Shown here: positions 26,772 through 35,765 of the stretch, piece after piece | Numbering within the stretch: the stretch's first letter is position 1 | Layout: each line of letters begins with the position of its first letter | Source of the DNA: Nitrospira sp. KM1 | GTDB taxonomy: Bacteria > Nitrospirota > Nitrospiria > Nitrospirales > Nitrospiraceae | Length of the DNA stretch: 64,000 bases | Direction of reading: 5' to 3' | Assembly: GCF_011405515.1 (NCBI RefSeq) | Contig: NZ_AP022671.1 | Location: forward strand, 2,790,001-2,854,000 | Made by a program: the position numbers and the translations under genes | Notes under the pieces: model-generated | The model's database searches: none | What the model saw: the letters and a program-made list of their open reading frames with translations, nothing else | Told to the model about the DNA's origin: nothing

Positions 26772-27524
26772 ATGAAATTTGTATGTCTGAACTGCGAAAC
26801 GTACATGAACTTTGAAAAAGTTGAAAAACCGGGAGAAGGTTCGCTCGGTGTGTTTTTCGGATGTCCCTCCTGCGGGGCCAAGTTTTCGATGGTGACCAAC
26901 CCCGGCGAGACTCAAATGGTCAGTTCCCTCGGCGTGAAACTGGGAGGGAGGACCGTGAGCGCGGAACCTTTTGAGATGACCAGAGGGACGTTAAAGGACG
27001 AAGCGTTGGCCGGCTCCGGGCAAATGGCAGCTTATCTGAACGAAAAAATCCAGGGCGGGCAACCGGCTGCCGCACCGGCCATGTCATCGACCAAGGCCGG
27101 TGAAAAATCCTCCAGCGGCTGTCCATTTTCCGCAATGGTGGCGGAAATGGGATTGACCTCGTCCGGAAAGCCTGCGAACGGCGGAGCCCAAAAGTCTGAA
27201 TTCACGTGGACAGCGGATGCAAAAGAGAAGCTGGACAAACTCCCCGTATTCGTTAAACCGATGGTGCAGAGCAGCGTTGAGTCGTATGCCCAGAAGCACG
27301 GATATTCGACCATCACGCTCCAAGTCATGGATGATTCGAAAAACGATTCTCCGAACGGGATGTCTTGGACCAAAGAAGCCGAGCAGCGGTTGGACAACAT
27401 CCCTGACTTCATCCGGCCAATGGCGCGGAAAGAAATCGAGCGGCTGGCCAAAGAGCGCGGGGTGGCCGCGATTACGGCTCAGGTCATGGATGACGCCAAG
27501 GACAAGTTCATGAAATTTATGTAG
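26772..27524 (+). CDS. Zinc-ribbon protein with two PCP_red (BchB C-terminal-like) domains
   Basis: 250 residues. The N-terminus is a zinc ribbon with C5-x2-C8 and C31-x2-C34, followed by a low-complexity linker (95-140). Two copies of the roughly 45-residue helical domain known from the C-terminus of light-independent protochlorophyllide reductase subunit B follow, at 144-188 and 198-245; both show W-T-x2-A-x4-L-x2-[LI]-P-x-F-[VI]-[KR]-P-M and end in Q-V-M-D-D. No other bacteriochlorophyll gene is in the window. It is likely cotranscribed with the Mrp-type ATPase, which suggests a role in handling an iron-sulfur or tetrapyrrole protein; this is inference. RBS AAGAGGAG precedes the ATG. Confidence 0.8.
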   Translation: MKFVCLNCETYMNFEKVEKPGEGSLGVFFGCPSCGAKFSMVTNPGETQMVSSLGVKLGGRTVSAEPFEMTRGTLKDEALAGSGQMAAYLNEKIQGGQPAAAPAMSSTKAGEKSSSGCPFSAMVAEMGLTSSGKPANGGAQKSEFTWTADAKEKLDKLPVFVKPMVQSSVESYAQKHGYSTITLQVMDDSKNDSPNGMSWTKEAEQRLDNIPDFIRPMARKEIERLAKERGVAAITAQVMDDAKDKFMKFM

Positions 27525-27554
27525 CGAACCACCACTGCAACGATTGAAAGCTCT

Positions 27555-27587
27555 GGGCCCATTCGGGACACCGAATGGGCCCTTCCC
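27555..27587 (+). terminator. Terminator after the PCP_red gene
   Basis: GGGCCCATTCGG (27555-27566) and CCGAATGGGCCC (27571-27582) form a perfect 12-bp stem with the loop GACA, followed by TTCCCTT. It stands 31 bases after the stop codon; its start argues against a TTG start at 27544 for the next gene. Confidence 0.7.
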
Positions 27588-27594
27588 TTGTCAG

Positions 27595-28392
27595 ATGCAC
27601 ATCGATCGTCTTCTGGTACGCCCCGGACTTCTCGCCGCGTTGCTTGTCGTGGCATCGCTGGCGGTCAGCCACGTGACCGGAATATTTTTTGTGTTTCCGT
27701 CCCATGCCCAGCACGGATCGCTCCCGCATTCGTCCACCCTCGAGGCTGATGCAGCGGGTCTGACCCATCATGGTCATGGCGGATCTCTGAATGGTTGGGA
27801 GGGTTCGTCCGAAGGCATTGCCTATTCGGAGCGCAATCACCATATCGCGGGATGGTTTGTCATTCTGATGGCCTTGACTGAACTCGGCCATGCGCTTCGA
27901 CTGCCGTACATTCGTTGGACCAAGCTGCTTTTGCCAACGGCCATGACCGGGATGGGTCTGTTTCTGCTCATCTGGAGCGACCACGAAGCCTGGCCGGTGG
28001 GCTCCATGAGCTTCACGCAGACGTTTTTCGGACATGATCAAGAGATTCTTCAGCACAAGGCCTATGGCGTCCTTGCCCTTCTCGTCGGTGGCGTCGAATT
28101 TCTCCGCCGCACCGGCTGTGTCGAGCATGTGGCATGGGCCATTCCACTGCCGACCATGGCCATCGTCGGAGGATTCATGCTCTTCGGCCATTCACATGGC
28201 ATCCATCCGTCCGCCGACTTGATTGCCGCGCATCATGCCATCATGGGTGCCCTCGCGATCAGTGCCGGCTCATCGAAGCTGTATTCCGGCTGGCAGTCCG
28301 GTGCATTGAAGACCGGAGGTTCCAGATGGGAAATCCTCTGGGCCGGGCTGATTCTTTTGATCGGCATGCAACTGCTTATCTATTCTGAATAA
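27595..28392 (+). CDS. His-rich polytopic membrane protein of unknown function
   Basis: 265 residues from the ATG at 27595. A first hydrophobic segment (10-32) is followed by a periplasmic-type loop with HHGHGG and NHH, then about five membrane segments (near 82-97, 105-125, 150-168, 178-195 and 240-262). Histidines recur at membrane borders: SDHEAW, FGHDQE, FGHSHGIHPS and AAHH. This is the pattern of metal-handling membrane proteins such as the CopD and cytochrome-like families, but I do not recognise the family. It lies alone behind a terminator hairpin; no promoter was identified. Confidence 0.6.
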   Translation: MHIDRLLVRPGLLAALLVVASLAVSHVTGIFFVFPSHAQHGSLPHSSTLEADAAGLTHHGHGGSLNGWEGSSEGIAYSERNHHIAGWFVILMALTELGHALRLPYIRWTKLLLPTAMTGMGLFLLIWSDHEAWPVGSMSFTQTFFGHDQEILQHKAYGVLALLVGGVEFLRRTGCVEHVAWAIPLPTMAIVGGFMLFGHSHGIHPSADLIAAHHAIMGALAISAGSSKLYSGWQSGALKTGGSRWEILWAGLILLIGMQLLIYSE

Positions 28393-28423
28393 ACCTCACG
28401 GCCGGGATTCGCTCCGCCTGTAA

Positions 28424-28453
28424 TTGACACCCCGCGAAGCGCTATGTTAGTGG
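28424..28453 (+). promoter_or_regulatory. Promoter of the yebC-ruvAB operon
   Basis: TTGACA (28424-28429) is followed by TATGTTAG at 28443-28450, exactly 14 bases after TTGAC. With an 18-base spacer the -10 would be TAGTGG. The weak -10 is offset by the shared TATGTTAG context. Confidence 0.5.
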
Positions 28454-28515
28454 TACAAAGTTAGGACTTATCTGAATTTGGCGGACGAGCCGCTATCTGG
28501 CATCGGAGTGACCAA

Positions 28516-29274
28516 ATGGGTGGACATAGTCACTGGGCAACGATCAAACGACATAAGTCTGCTCAGGATGCTAAGCGTGGGAAAATTTTCACGAGAATTA
28601 TCCGTGAGTTGACGATTGCGGCCCGTTCTGGGGGCGATCCTGACGGAAATCCACGTCTGCGTTTGGCGATCGCCAAGGCAAAAGAAGCCAACATGCCGGG
28701 CGATACCATGAAGAAGGCGATTCAGCGTGGGACGGGAGAGCTTCCCGGTGTTTCCTACGAAGAATTTACACTTGAAGGTTATGGGCCAGGAGGCACCGCG
28801 TTATTGCTCGAAATTACCAGCGACAACCGCAACCGAACGGTAGCCGAAATCCGCAGTCTCTTTACAAAAAATCATGGAAATATGGCAGAAGCCGGGGCAG
28901 TGGCCTGGCAGTTTCAAAAGAAGGGGCTGGTGACGATCGAGAAGGAAAAGATCAAGGAGGACGATTTGTTGACCCTTGCGCTTGACGCCGGCGCCGAGGA
29001 CGTCAAGGTCGGTGAGAAGACATTTGAGGTTGTCACGGAGACTCAGGCGTTCGACAGTGTAAAGAAAGCTCTCGCAGATGCCAAGATCGATACCTCGTTG
29101 GCCGAGATCACGTTCATCCCGCAAAATACCGTCAGGCTGGAAGAAAAAGACGCCGAGCAAATGCTCAAGCTCATGGAAATCATGGATGAGCATGACGATG
29201 TCCAAAAGACCCATGCGAATTTTGATATTTCGGACGAGGTGATGGAAAAAGTCGCCGCCGCGGCGGCCGGGTAG
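28516..29274 (+). CDS. yebC: YebC/PmpR-family protein
   Basis: 252 residues, the normal length. It opens with MGGHSHWATIKRHKSAQDAKRGKIFTRI in the family-specific order (GHSKW/SHW, KRGK), followed by RLAIAKAKEANMPGDTMKKAIQRGTGE and YEGYGPGG-like LEGYGPGGTALL. Members act as DNA-binding regulators, and in mitochondria and some bacteria as translation factors for proline-rich stretches. It is first in a run with ruvA and ruvB, the usual neighbourhood; the ruvC gene that often sits between yebC and ruvA is missing. Confidence 0.95.
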   Translation: MGGHSHWATIKRHKSAQDAKRGKIFTRIIRELTIAARSGGDPDGNPRLRLAIAKAKEANMPGDTMKKAIQRGTGELPGVSYEEFTLEGYGPGGTALLLEITSDNRNRTVAEIRSLFTKNHGNMAEAGAVAWQFQKKGLVTIEKEKIKEDDLLTLALDAGAEDVKVGEKTFEVVTETQAFDSVKKALADAKIDTSLAEITFIPQNTVRLEEKDAEQMLKLMEIMDEHDDVQKTHANFDISDEVMEKVAAAAAG

Positions 29275-29310
29275 GTCTTCTTTCTTTCAGCCCCAGTCCG
29301 ACACGATTGC

Positions 29311-29919
29311 ATGATCGCCCTCCTGACAGGCCGATTGGCCTCTAAGGCGCCGACGCACCTGGCGCTGGATGTCCACGGCGTCGGATACGAAGTCTTCATT
29401 CCCCTCAGTACCTATTATTCCCTTCCTAACCAGGGCGACACCGTGACGTTGAGCGTTCATACGCATGTGCGTGAGGACGCCTTCCAGCTCTTCGGATTCA
29501 TGACGCAATTGGAGAAGGAATCCTTCCTCTTGTTGACGACCGTGTCGGGTATTGGTCCCAAGACATCTCTGGGCATTCTCTCCGCTCTTCCGGTATCGGA
29601 TCTGATTGCCGCGATCCAAAATGCCGATGTGGACACCCTCGAAAGCATTCCCGGAATTGGAAAGAAATCGGCTGGACGCATCGTTCTTGAACTCAAAGAT
29701 AAAATGAGCAAGTTACGCTCGGGATCGGATATCCAGGACGAGGGGCGGCAAGACGGGCAGGACCGCACCGCCGAAGATGCCCTCTCTGCCCTGACCAACC
29801 TTGGCTACCGGGCACAAGATGCCAAGGAAGCGATGAAGAGAGCGAAACACCTGAATCCGGGAGCGGCGAGTTTACAGGAGATGATCCGCGAGACATTGAA
29901 AGAACTCGCGAGGAGGTAA
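29311..29919 (+). CDS. ruvA: Holliday junction branch migration protein RuvA
   Basis: The tetrameric junction-binding subunit of the RuvAB motor. The 202 residues show domain I (MIALLTGRL...GVGYEVFIP), two helix-hairpin-helix motifs in domain II (TVSGIGPKTSLGIL near 80 and SIPGIGKKSAGRIVLELKD near 115) and domain III at 155-202, which contacts RuvB. An acidic linker (DIQDEGRQDGQD) joins domains II and III. Its stop lies only two bases before the following Cys-rich gene, whose ribosome binding site AGGAGG is inside the ruvA end. Confidence 0.96.
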   Translation: MIALLTGRLASKAPTHLALDVHGVGYEVFIPLSTYYSLPNQGDTVTLSVHTHVREDAFQLFGFMTQLEKESFLLLTTVSGIGPKTSLGILSALPVSDLIAAIQNADVDTLESIPGIGKKSAGRIVLELKDKMSKLRSGSDIQDEGRQDGQDRTAEDALSALTNLGYRAQDAKEAMKRAKHLNPGAASLQEMIRETLKELARR

Positions 29920-29921
29920 GG

Positions 29922-30416
29922 ATGTGCATCGGCTTTGGGAATCAGCTGCTTCGATGGACGTTGACAGTGGGTATTGGCATCGGCGCCGTCGTCCCAATAT
30001 TGCCCGCCTCGGTTATGGCGGATGAGTCACCGGCAGAACCCAAGAGCATTCGGAAAACGTGCGGAACGTGCCCGGAAGGTTATGCAACGGTTGGCGTCAC
30101 GGATGCCCCGACGATCTGCAAAGATGGGGATCCCACATTGGTCCAATGCGTGCCCCTCGGTTCTAATGTACTGTCGGTCTGCGGGTCCTGCCCTGAAGGC
30201 TATCGTGAAATGGGCGGGTCTTCAGTTCCGGTACGCTGTGGAAACCGCGACGGAGGCAGGATGAGTCAATGTCAGTTGGAAAAGATGGGAAGCGAGCTTC
30301 CTGACCCGATGAAGGGAGGCAAGACTTGCCCTCCTGACTGCGGCAGTACCGCCGTGCCTGGCCAGGGAGCACTGCCTCCTCCTCCAAGATATCTGCCTGC
30401 TCCGGAGAATAAGTAG
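29922..30416 (+). CDS. Exported Cys-rich protein with two CGxCPEGY repeats
   Basis: 164 residues with a signal-peptide-like start (hydrophobic 10-28, then SVMADESP as a cleavage context). The mature part has two repeats of about 40 residues, each beginning CG-[TS]-CPEGY and containing two further cysteines, then a Pro-rich tail with CPPDCG. The regular Cys spacing suggests disulfide-bonded small modules outside the cytoplasm. I know no family for it. It is translated from an AGGAGG site inside ruvA and lies 16 bases before ruvB, so it is part of the same transcript even though its product should be in another compartment. Confidence 0.7.
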   Translation: MCIGFGNQLLRWTLTVGIGIGAVVPILPASVMADESPAEPKSIRKTCGTCPEGYATVGVTDAPTICKDGDPTLVQCVPLGSNVLSVCGSCPEGYREMGGSSVPVRCGNRDGGRMSQCQLEKMGSELPDPMKGGKTCPPDCGSTAVPGQGALPPPPRYLPAPENK

Positions 30417-30432
30417 GATCTCGATCACCCGA

Positions 30433-31443
30433 ATGACGATGACCCCACGAACAGTCAGCCCGCAGCTAAGTGACGACGAACGGAGCACAGAGAACATCCT
30501 TCGTCCACAAACCCTTCAGGACTATGTCGGACAGTCCCGCATGAAGGATTCCCTTCGGATTTGCATCGATGCGGCTAAGCAGCGAGGCGAAACACTCGAT
30601 CATACAATCTTCTATGGCCCTCCTGGACTCGGGAAAACGACGATTGCGCATATCATCGCCCGTGAAATGGGTGGAACGCTGCGGGCGACGTCCGGATTGG
30701 TGCTGGCCCATGCGGGGGATCTCGCGGCAATTCTGACCAATCTTCAAGAGCGTGATGTGCTCTTCATCGATGAAATTCACCGTCTTCCCGCATCGGTTGA
30801 AGAGGCGTTGTATCCCGCCATGGAGGACTATCAGCTCGACTTAGTGGTCGGTCAGGGGCCGGCGGCCAGAACCGTCAAGTTGGATCTTCCACGGTTCACC
30901 TTGGTCGGTGCGACGACAAGAGCGGGGGCGTTGACGTCACCATTACGCGATCGGTTCGGCCTGGTTCATCGACTTGAATTCTATACCTCCGATGAGCTTC
31001 AAACCATCGTAACCCGTTCGGCCGGACTGCTTGGCATTTCGGTCGATGCGGCTGGCGCCGAGGAGATCTCCCGACGGGCGCGTGGAACACCAAGGATCGT
31101 CAATCGCCTGGTCAAACGCGTAAGAGACTATGCGCAAGTCAAAGCGGAAGGGCGTATTACAAAGGTCGTCGCTCAGGACGCCTTATCGTGGCTGGGAATC
31201 GATAGCGCCGGGTTCGATGAAATGGACCGCAAGATTCTCCTGACCATCATCGAGAAGTTCGGGGGCGGTCCAGTGGGCGTCGAGTCCCTTGCAGCGGCGG
31301 TCCAGGAGGATAAGAGCACGATCGAGGACGTCCATGAGCCCTACCTCATCCAAGCCGGTTATCTGGAACGCACCGGGCGGGGACGCCAGGTAACCAGAGA
31401 AACCCTCGACCACTTCAAGAAACCCACAAATCGGCTGTATTAA
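30433..31443 (+). CDS. ruvB: Holliday junction branch migration helicase RuvB
   Basis: The AAA+ motor of RuvAB. 336 residues: Walker [16 protein letters not shown] near 58-72, Walker [12 protein letters not shown], sensor 1 LVGATTRAG, arginine finger region [10 protein letters not shown], and the C-terminal winged helix. Length and motifs are complete. It is the last gene of the yebC operon, followed by a 174-base gap before pheA with no supported gene. Confidence 0.97.
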   Translation: MTMTPRTVSPQLSDDERSTENILRPQTLQDYVGQSRMKDSLRICIDAAKQRGETLDHTIFYGPPGLGKTTIAHIIAREMGGTLRATSGLVLAHAGDLAAILTNLQERDVLFIDEIHRLPASVEEALYPAMEDYQLDLVVGQGPAARTVKLDLPRFTLVGATTRAGALTSPLRDRFGLVHRLEFYTSDELQTIVTRSAGLLGISVDAAGAEEISRRARGTPRIVNRLVKRVRDYAQVKAEGRITKVVAQDALSWLGIDSAGFDEMDRKILLTIIEKFGGGPVGVESLAAAVQEDKSTIEDVHEPYLIQAGYLERTGRGRQVTRETLDHFKKPTNRLY

Positions 31444-31617
31444 GCCACCACGTTTCACCTCATGCGGCGATCGGCGTGTGATGCGCAAGCTCCCGAAACT
31501 GTTGGGACTCCTTGCTTTCCACGGAATCATTCCTGTATCATTCCACACTTACTCACACCCGTTCCGCCTCTGGACGTCCCGTCCAACTCATGAGGCACGG
31601 GTGGAGGGGGTCAGTGC

Positions 31618-32694
31618 ATGTCCGAGGACCTTTCCGAACACCGGAAAGAGATCGATCGAATAGATGATGAGATCCTGCGTCTCCTCAATATTCGTTCACA
31701 GAGTGTCATCGAGATCGGCAAGCTCAAAAAGCAACAGGATGCAGGAGCTAATCTACACACTCCTGCACGGGAAGCTGCCATCTTTGATCGGTTAATCGCC
31801 AAGAATCCCGGTCCTTTTCCCACCGACGCCATCAGGCCCGTCTACCGGGAGATCATGTCAGCCTCGCTCTCGCTCGAGGGGCCGCAAAAGGTGGCCTACC
31901 TCGGACCCCGGGCCACGTTCACCCACATGGCATGCATGCAGAAATTCGGGTCATCGGCTCAGTACGTGCCGGTCAACAGCATCCGGGATGTGTTCAGCGA
32001 AGTGGAACGAGGCAGAGCCAACTTCGGCGTTGTCCCGATCGAAAATACGACCGAAGGAGTGGTCAATCACACGCTTGATATGTTTATCGATTCAAATCTA
32101 TTGATTTATGGTGAGGTCTTGCAGGAGGTGTCTCACCATCTGCTGTCGAGTTCCGGCGTGGCCGAGGCCGTCAAAAAGATTTGCTCGCATCCGCACGCGA
32201 TTGCCCAATGCCGCAATTGGCTAGAGGCCAACATGCCGCTGGTCCCGGTCTCGGAAGTCGCGAGTACGGCGCGCGCAGCAGAAATGTGTCTGGACGACCC
32301 GTCGATTGCCGCCATTGCATCCGAATTGGCCGCACAATTGTACGGATTGAAGATCCTCAAGTCCCGCATCGAAGACAACCTCAACAATATGACCCGCTTT
32401 CTCGTTTTATCGCAGAAGCCTCCGCAACGCACCGGGAAGGACAAGACCTCGCTCATGCTATCAATCAAGGACAAAGTCGGAGCGTTATATGACCTGCTTC
32501 GGCCGTTTGCCTCGCACGGGCTGAGTATGACGAAGATCGAGTCGCGGCCCTCCAGGCGAAAGGCCTGGGAATACATCTTCTTCGTCGATGTCGAAGGACA
32601 CATCGAAGAAGAGCGCGTCAAGAAGGCCGTTGAGGAAATTACCGGCCGGTGTCTGTTCATGAAAGTCCTGGGGTCATATCCGGCCCACACCTAA
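31618..32694 (+). CDS. pheA: Bifunctional chorismate mutase/prephenate dehydratase
   Basis: Converts chorismate through prephenate to phenylpyruvate. 358 residues: AroQ-type mutase domain (5-90, with R-x-EIDRIDDEILRLL), dehydratase domain (about 95-270, with YLGPRATFTH, PIENTTEGVVNHTLD and the catalytic NNMTRFLVL) and a C-terminal ACT domain (about 280-355) with the ESRPSRRKAWEYIFFVD signature for phenylalanine feedback. ATG at 31618 after GGAGGGGGTCAGTGC. It opens the aromatic operon pheA-hisC-aroF-tyrA-aroA. Confidence 0.95.
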   Translation: MSEDLSEHRKEIDRIDDEILRLLNIRSQSVIEIGKLKKQQDAGANLHTPAREAAIFDRLIAKNPGPFPTDAIRPVYREIMSASLSLEGPQKVAYLGPRATFTHMACMQKFGSSAQYVPVNSIRDVFSEVERGRANFGVVPIENTTEGVVNHTLDMFIDSNLLIYGEVLQEVSHHLLSSSGVAEAVKKICSHPHAIAQCRNWLEANMPLVPVSEVASTARAAEMCLDDPSIAAIASELAAQLYGLKILKSRIEDNLNNMTRFLVLSQKPPQRTGKDKTSLMLSIKDKVGALYDLLRPFASHGLSMTKIESRPSRRKAWEYIFFVDVEGHIEEERVKKAVEEITGRCLFMKVLGSYPAHT

Positions 32695-32699
32695 GCATT

Positions 32700-33782
32700 A
32701 TGACACTGCACGTCCATCCCGACATCGCCTCGTTACATCCGTACATCCCTGGCAAACCTGTTGAGGAACTGCAGCGAGAACTCGGCCTGACGCAAGTTGT
32801 CAAGCTGGCCTCCAATGAGAATCCGATCGGGCCGTCCCCTAAGGCGTTGGCTGCGCTTGGCGACGGAGCGGCCACCTTGCACCGGTATCCCGATGGCGGA
32901 GCATTTCGACTCCGTGAAGCCTTGGCCGATCGTTGGAAGGTCACCTCGGACCACATCATTCTCGGGAACGGCTCCGATGAAATTCTCGGCCTGTTGGCCA
33001 GGACGTTCCTCACCCCTGGCGATGAAGCGGTCATGGCGGACCATACGTTTGTCATCTATAAAATGGAAGTGACGGCCGCTCATGGCAGGACCATCGCGGT
33101 TCCACTGAAGCAATGGCGTCATGATCTGGCGGCTATGGTACGCGCGATTACTCCGAGGACGCGGCTGCTGTTCGTCTGCAACCCAAATAATCCAACCGGC
33201 ACCATGGTATCGGCGGACGAGGTGGCCCGATTCATGGCACTGGTGCCTGAACATGTGCTGGTGGTGTTCGATGAAGCCTATATCGAGTATGTCCGGAGCG
33301 CGGAGTTTCCCGACTCGCTGGCCTATGTGAAGGAGGGGCGCCATGTCATTGTGCTCAGAACGTTTTCGAAGATCTACGGTCTGGCGGGGCTGCGCATCGG
33401 ATATGGTGTGACGACGCCCGAAATCACTAATTACCTGAACCGGATTCGGCCTCCGTTCAATGCCAATAGTCTGGCACAGCGCGCCGCGTTGGCGGCGTTG
33501 AATGATGACGAGCATGTCTCGAAAAGTCGGGTGATGAATGCGACCGGCATGGAGCAGATGGTCACGGGGTTGCGGGCGCTTGGATTATCTCCGATTCCGA
33601 GTGAAGCCAACTTTATCTATGTCGATATCGGTCGGGACGGCCGACAGGTCTTCAATGCCTTGTTACGTCAGGGTGTGATCATTCGTCACATCGAGGGTCA
33701 GATGATACGGGTCACGGTCGGGCAGGCAAATGAGAATGAGGCATTTCTAGCCGCTCTGGTCCGCGTACTTCGGACAGATTGA
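32700..33782 (+). CDS. hisC: Histidinol-phosphate/aromatic aminotransferase
   Basis: A fold type I PLP enzyme of 360 residues. SNENPIGPSPKA opens the substrate pocket, ILGNGSDEIL and FVCNPNNPTGT are cofactor contacts, VVFDEAYIEYV carries the conserved Asp and Tyr, and TFSKIYGLAGLRIGYG holds the PLP lysine. HisC-type enzymes also transaminate phenylpyruvate and 4-hydroxyphenylpyruvate; its place between pheA and aroF argues for that job here, alone or besides histidine synthesis. I chose the ATG at 32700, five bases after the pheA stop, over a longer frame that overlaps pheA. Confidence 0.92.
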   Translation: MTLHVHPDIASLHPYIPGKPVEELQRELGLTQVVKLASNENPIGPSPKALAALGDGAATLHRYPDGGAFRLREALADRWKVTSDHIILGNGSDEILGLLARTFLTPGDEAVMADHTFVIYKMEVTAAHGRTIAVPLKQWRHDLAAMVRAITPRTRLLFVCNPNNPTGTMVSADEVARFMALVPEHVLVVFDEAYIEYVRSAEFPDSLAYVKEGRHVIVLRTFSKIYGLAGLRIGYGVTTPEITNYLNRIRPPFNANSLAQRAALAALNDDEHVSKSRVMNATGMEQMVTGLRALGLSPIPSEANFIYVDIGRDGRQVFNALLRQGVIIRHIEGQMIRVTVGQANENEAFLAALVRVLRTD

Positions 33783-33800
33783 ACCACAGGTGAGGAAGCC

Positions 33801-34814
33801 ATGATTATCGTGTTGAGACCGGATGCATCGGAACGTGAAGTCGACCATATCGTTGATCGGCTCCGCGAGCTCGGCCTGAAGTCCCAGCTGTCCACCGGCC
33901 AGGAACGGACGATCATCGGCGTCATCGGCGACGATCGGATTCTGCAGAATCAACCGCTCACGGCCTTGCCGGGCGTCGAAAGTGTACTGCCGATCCTCGC
34001 TCCATGGAAACTGGTCAGCCGCGAGTTTAAGAAAGACGGGACCGTCATCGACGTCGGCAGCGTCAAGATCGGCGGACACAAGTTGGCCATCATGGCGGGG
34101 CCGTGCGCTGTCGAGCGGCTCGAACTGACGGTCGGCATCGCCCACGAAGTGAAGGCGGCCGGTGCCAGCATCTTGAGAGGAGGAGCGTATAAGCCTCGGA
34201 CCTCGCCGTATTCGTTTCAGGGGCTGGGCCGTGAGGGGTTGGACTATTTGATCGAGGCGCGCAAGCAAACGGGGTTGCCCGTCGTGAGTGAAATTCTGGA
34301 CACCCGCGACATCGAGTTGTTCCTGGAGAAGGCCGACATTATCCAAATCGGTGCGCGCAACATGCAGAATTTCGAATTGCTGAAAGAAGTGGGCGCGTAC
34401 GACAAACCTGTGCTGCTCAAACGAGGCCTGTCCGCGACGATCAAAGAATTTCTGCTGTCGGCCGAATACATCATGTCACGCGGGAATCGGAACGTCATGC
34501 TGTGCGAACGGGGAATCAGAACCTTCGAAACCCAATATCGCAACACGCTCGATCTCGCTGCGATTCCGACCTTGAAAGAGTTGTCCCATCTTCCGGTCAT
34601 TGTCGATCCCAGCCATGCAACGGGCAGATGGAATCTCGTGGCCCCCATGTCCAAAGCCGCAGTGGCCGCCGGAGCTGATGGAATCTTGATCGAAGTGCAT
34701 TCCAATCCCGAATGTGCGCTGTGTGACGGAGAAGAATCGATTAAGCCCACGAAATTCAAGGAGCTCATGCAGGACATGAGAAAGATCGCGGTGGCCGTAG
34801 GGCGGGATTTGTAA
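33801..34814 (+). CDS. aroF: 3-deoxy-7-phosphoheptulonate synthase, type I beta
   Basis: The first enzyme of the shikimate pathway, joining phosphoenolpyruvate and erythrose 4-phosphate. 337 residues: an N-terminal ferredoxin-like regulatory domain (1-70, IIVLRPDASEREVDHIV) and the TIM barrel with IMAGPCAVE, RGGAYKPRTSPYSFQG, IGARNMQN and VDPSHATG. The extra N-terminal domain is the hallmark of feedback-sensitive type I beta enzymes. It follows hisC by 18 bases. Confidence 0.95.
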   Translation: MIIVLRPDASEREVDHIVDRLRELGLKSQLSTGQERTIIGVIGDDRILQNQPLTALPGVESVLPILAPWKLVSREFKKDGTVIDVGSVKIGGHKLAIMAGPCAVERLELTVGIAHEVKAAGASILRGGAYKPRTSPYSFQGLGREGLDYLIEARKQTGLPVVSEILDTRDIELFLEKADIIQIGARNMQNFELLKEVGAYDKPVLLKRGLSATIKEFLLSAEYIMSRGNRNVMLCERGIRTFETQYRNTLDLAAIPTLKELSHLPVIVDPSHATGRWNLVAPMSKAAVAAGADGILIEVHSNPECALCDGEESIKPTKFKELMQDMRKIAVAVGRDL

Positions 34815-34870
34815 TGACAGTCATGCGAATGAACGTGCTGTTTTCTGCGGTCTCCTCCGGCTGCTGACCG

Positions 34871-35761
34871 ATGGCCCCTCGTTTTACACAGGCTGCGATC
34901 GTTGGGGTTGGATTGATCGGCGGATCGCTCGGAATGATCCTTCGCCGCAGAGGTCTGGCGGCCAAGGTTGTCGGCGTGGGACGCCGGCTCGACAACCTCA
35001 AAACCGCGATCGAGGTCGGGGCCATCGACCGATACGTTGTCGATCCGGCTGAGGCGATCCAAGACGCGGACCTTGTCGTCCTCGCTACGCCGGTCGATAC
35101 CTACGACCGCCATTTGAAGGAATGGGCCTCGCGGTTGAAACCCGGCGCCATCGTGACCGACGTCGGGAGCGTAAAGGGGGCATTGGTTGAACAGTCGGAG
35201 AAGGCCATGCCCCCCGGCGTGCATTTCGTCGGCGCTCATCCGATCGCCGGGAAGGAAAAAACGGGCGCCGCCGCCGGTTCCGAAGACCTTTTTATGGGGG
35301 CCCGGTGCATTCTGACGCCGACCAGGCATACGACTCAGGAGGCACTCGAACGGGTGCGTGAAATATGGGAGGCCACAGGGTCGGTGGTTTTGACGATGGA
35401 TCCGCACATGCACGATCAAATACTCGGCGCGGTGAGCCACCTCCCCCACGTCGCGGCCTTTGCCCTGATCAATGCCCTGATCGACATTCGGGGCCAGCTG
35501 CCCGCGCTCGATCTGGTTGGCCATTCGGGTGGAGGGTTGAGGGATACCACCAGAATCGCCGCCAGCTCGCCGGAGATGTGGCGGGATATTTTCCTTTGGA
35601 ACCGGGACAATCTCGTGCGGTTCATCGAGTCATATGAACAGGCGTTGGGCAGATTGAAAGGTCTGATCCGGACCGGTGACGCATCCGGCATCGAAAAGGA
35701 ATTGGAGCGCGCCAAGCAGGAACGGGACAAATTTCCGGCTCGTCCGGCAACGAGATCGTAA
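34871..35761 (+). CDS. tyrA: Prephenate dehydrogenase
   Basis: Oxidative decarboxylation of prephenate (or arogenate) for tyrosine. 296 residues: N-terminal Rossmann domain with AIVGVGLIGGSLGMILR, TDVGSVKG, and the catalytic HFVGAHPIAGKE with its conserved His, then the all-helical dimerisation domain with AVSHLPHVAA and a C-terminal SPEMWRDIFLWN helix. No ACT domain is attached. It overlaps nothing but lies four bases before aroA. Confidence 0.95.
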   Translation: MAPRFTQAAIVGVGLIGGSLGMILRRRGLAAKVVGVGRRLDNLKTAIEVGAIDRYVVDPAEAIQDADLVVLATPVDTYDRHLKEWASRLKPGAIVTDVGSVKGALVEQSEKAMPPGVHFVGAHPIAGKEKTGAAAGSEDLFMGARCILTPTRHTTQEALERVREIWEATGSVVLTMDPHMHDQILGAVSHLPHVAAFALINALIDIRGQLPALDLVGHSGGGLRDTTRIAASSPEMWRDIFLWNRDNLVRFIESYEQALGRLKGLIRTGDASGIEKELERAKQERDKFPARPATRS

Positions 35762-35765
35762 TTCT

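Noticed and set aside
27544-27594. TTG start for the His-rich membrane protein
   Set aside because: This stretch is a perfect terminator-like hairpin and the ATG at 27595 begins right before the membrane segment.
31444-31617. Possible short gene or leader peptide before pheA
   Set aside because: A Phe-containing leader with attenuator was looked for; no run of Phe codons or paired terminator/antiterminator hairpins was found.
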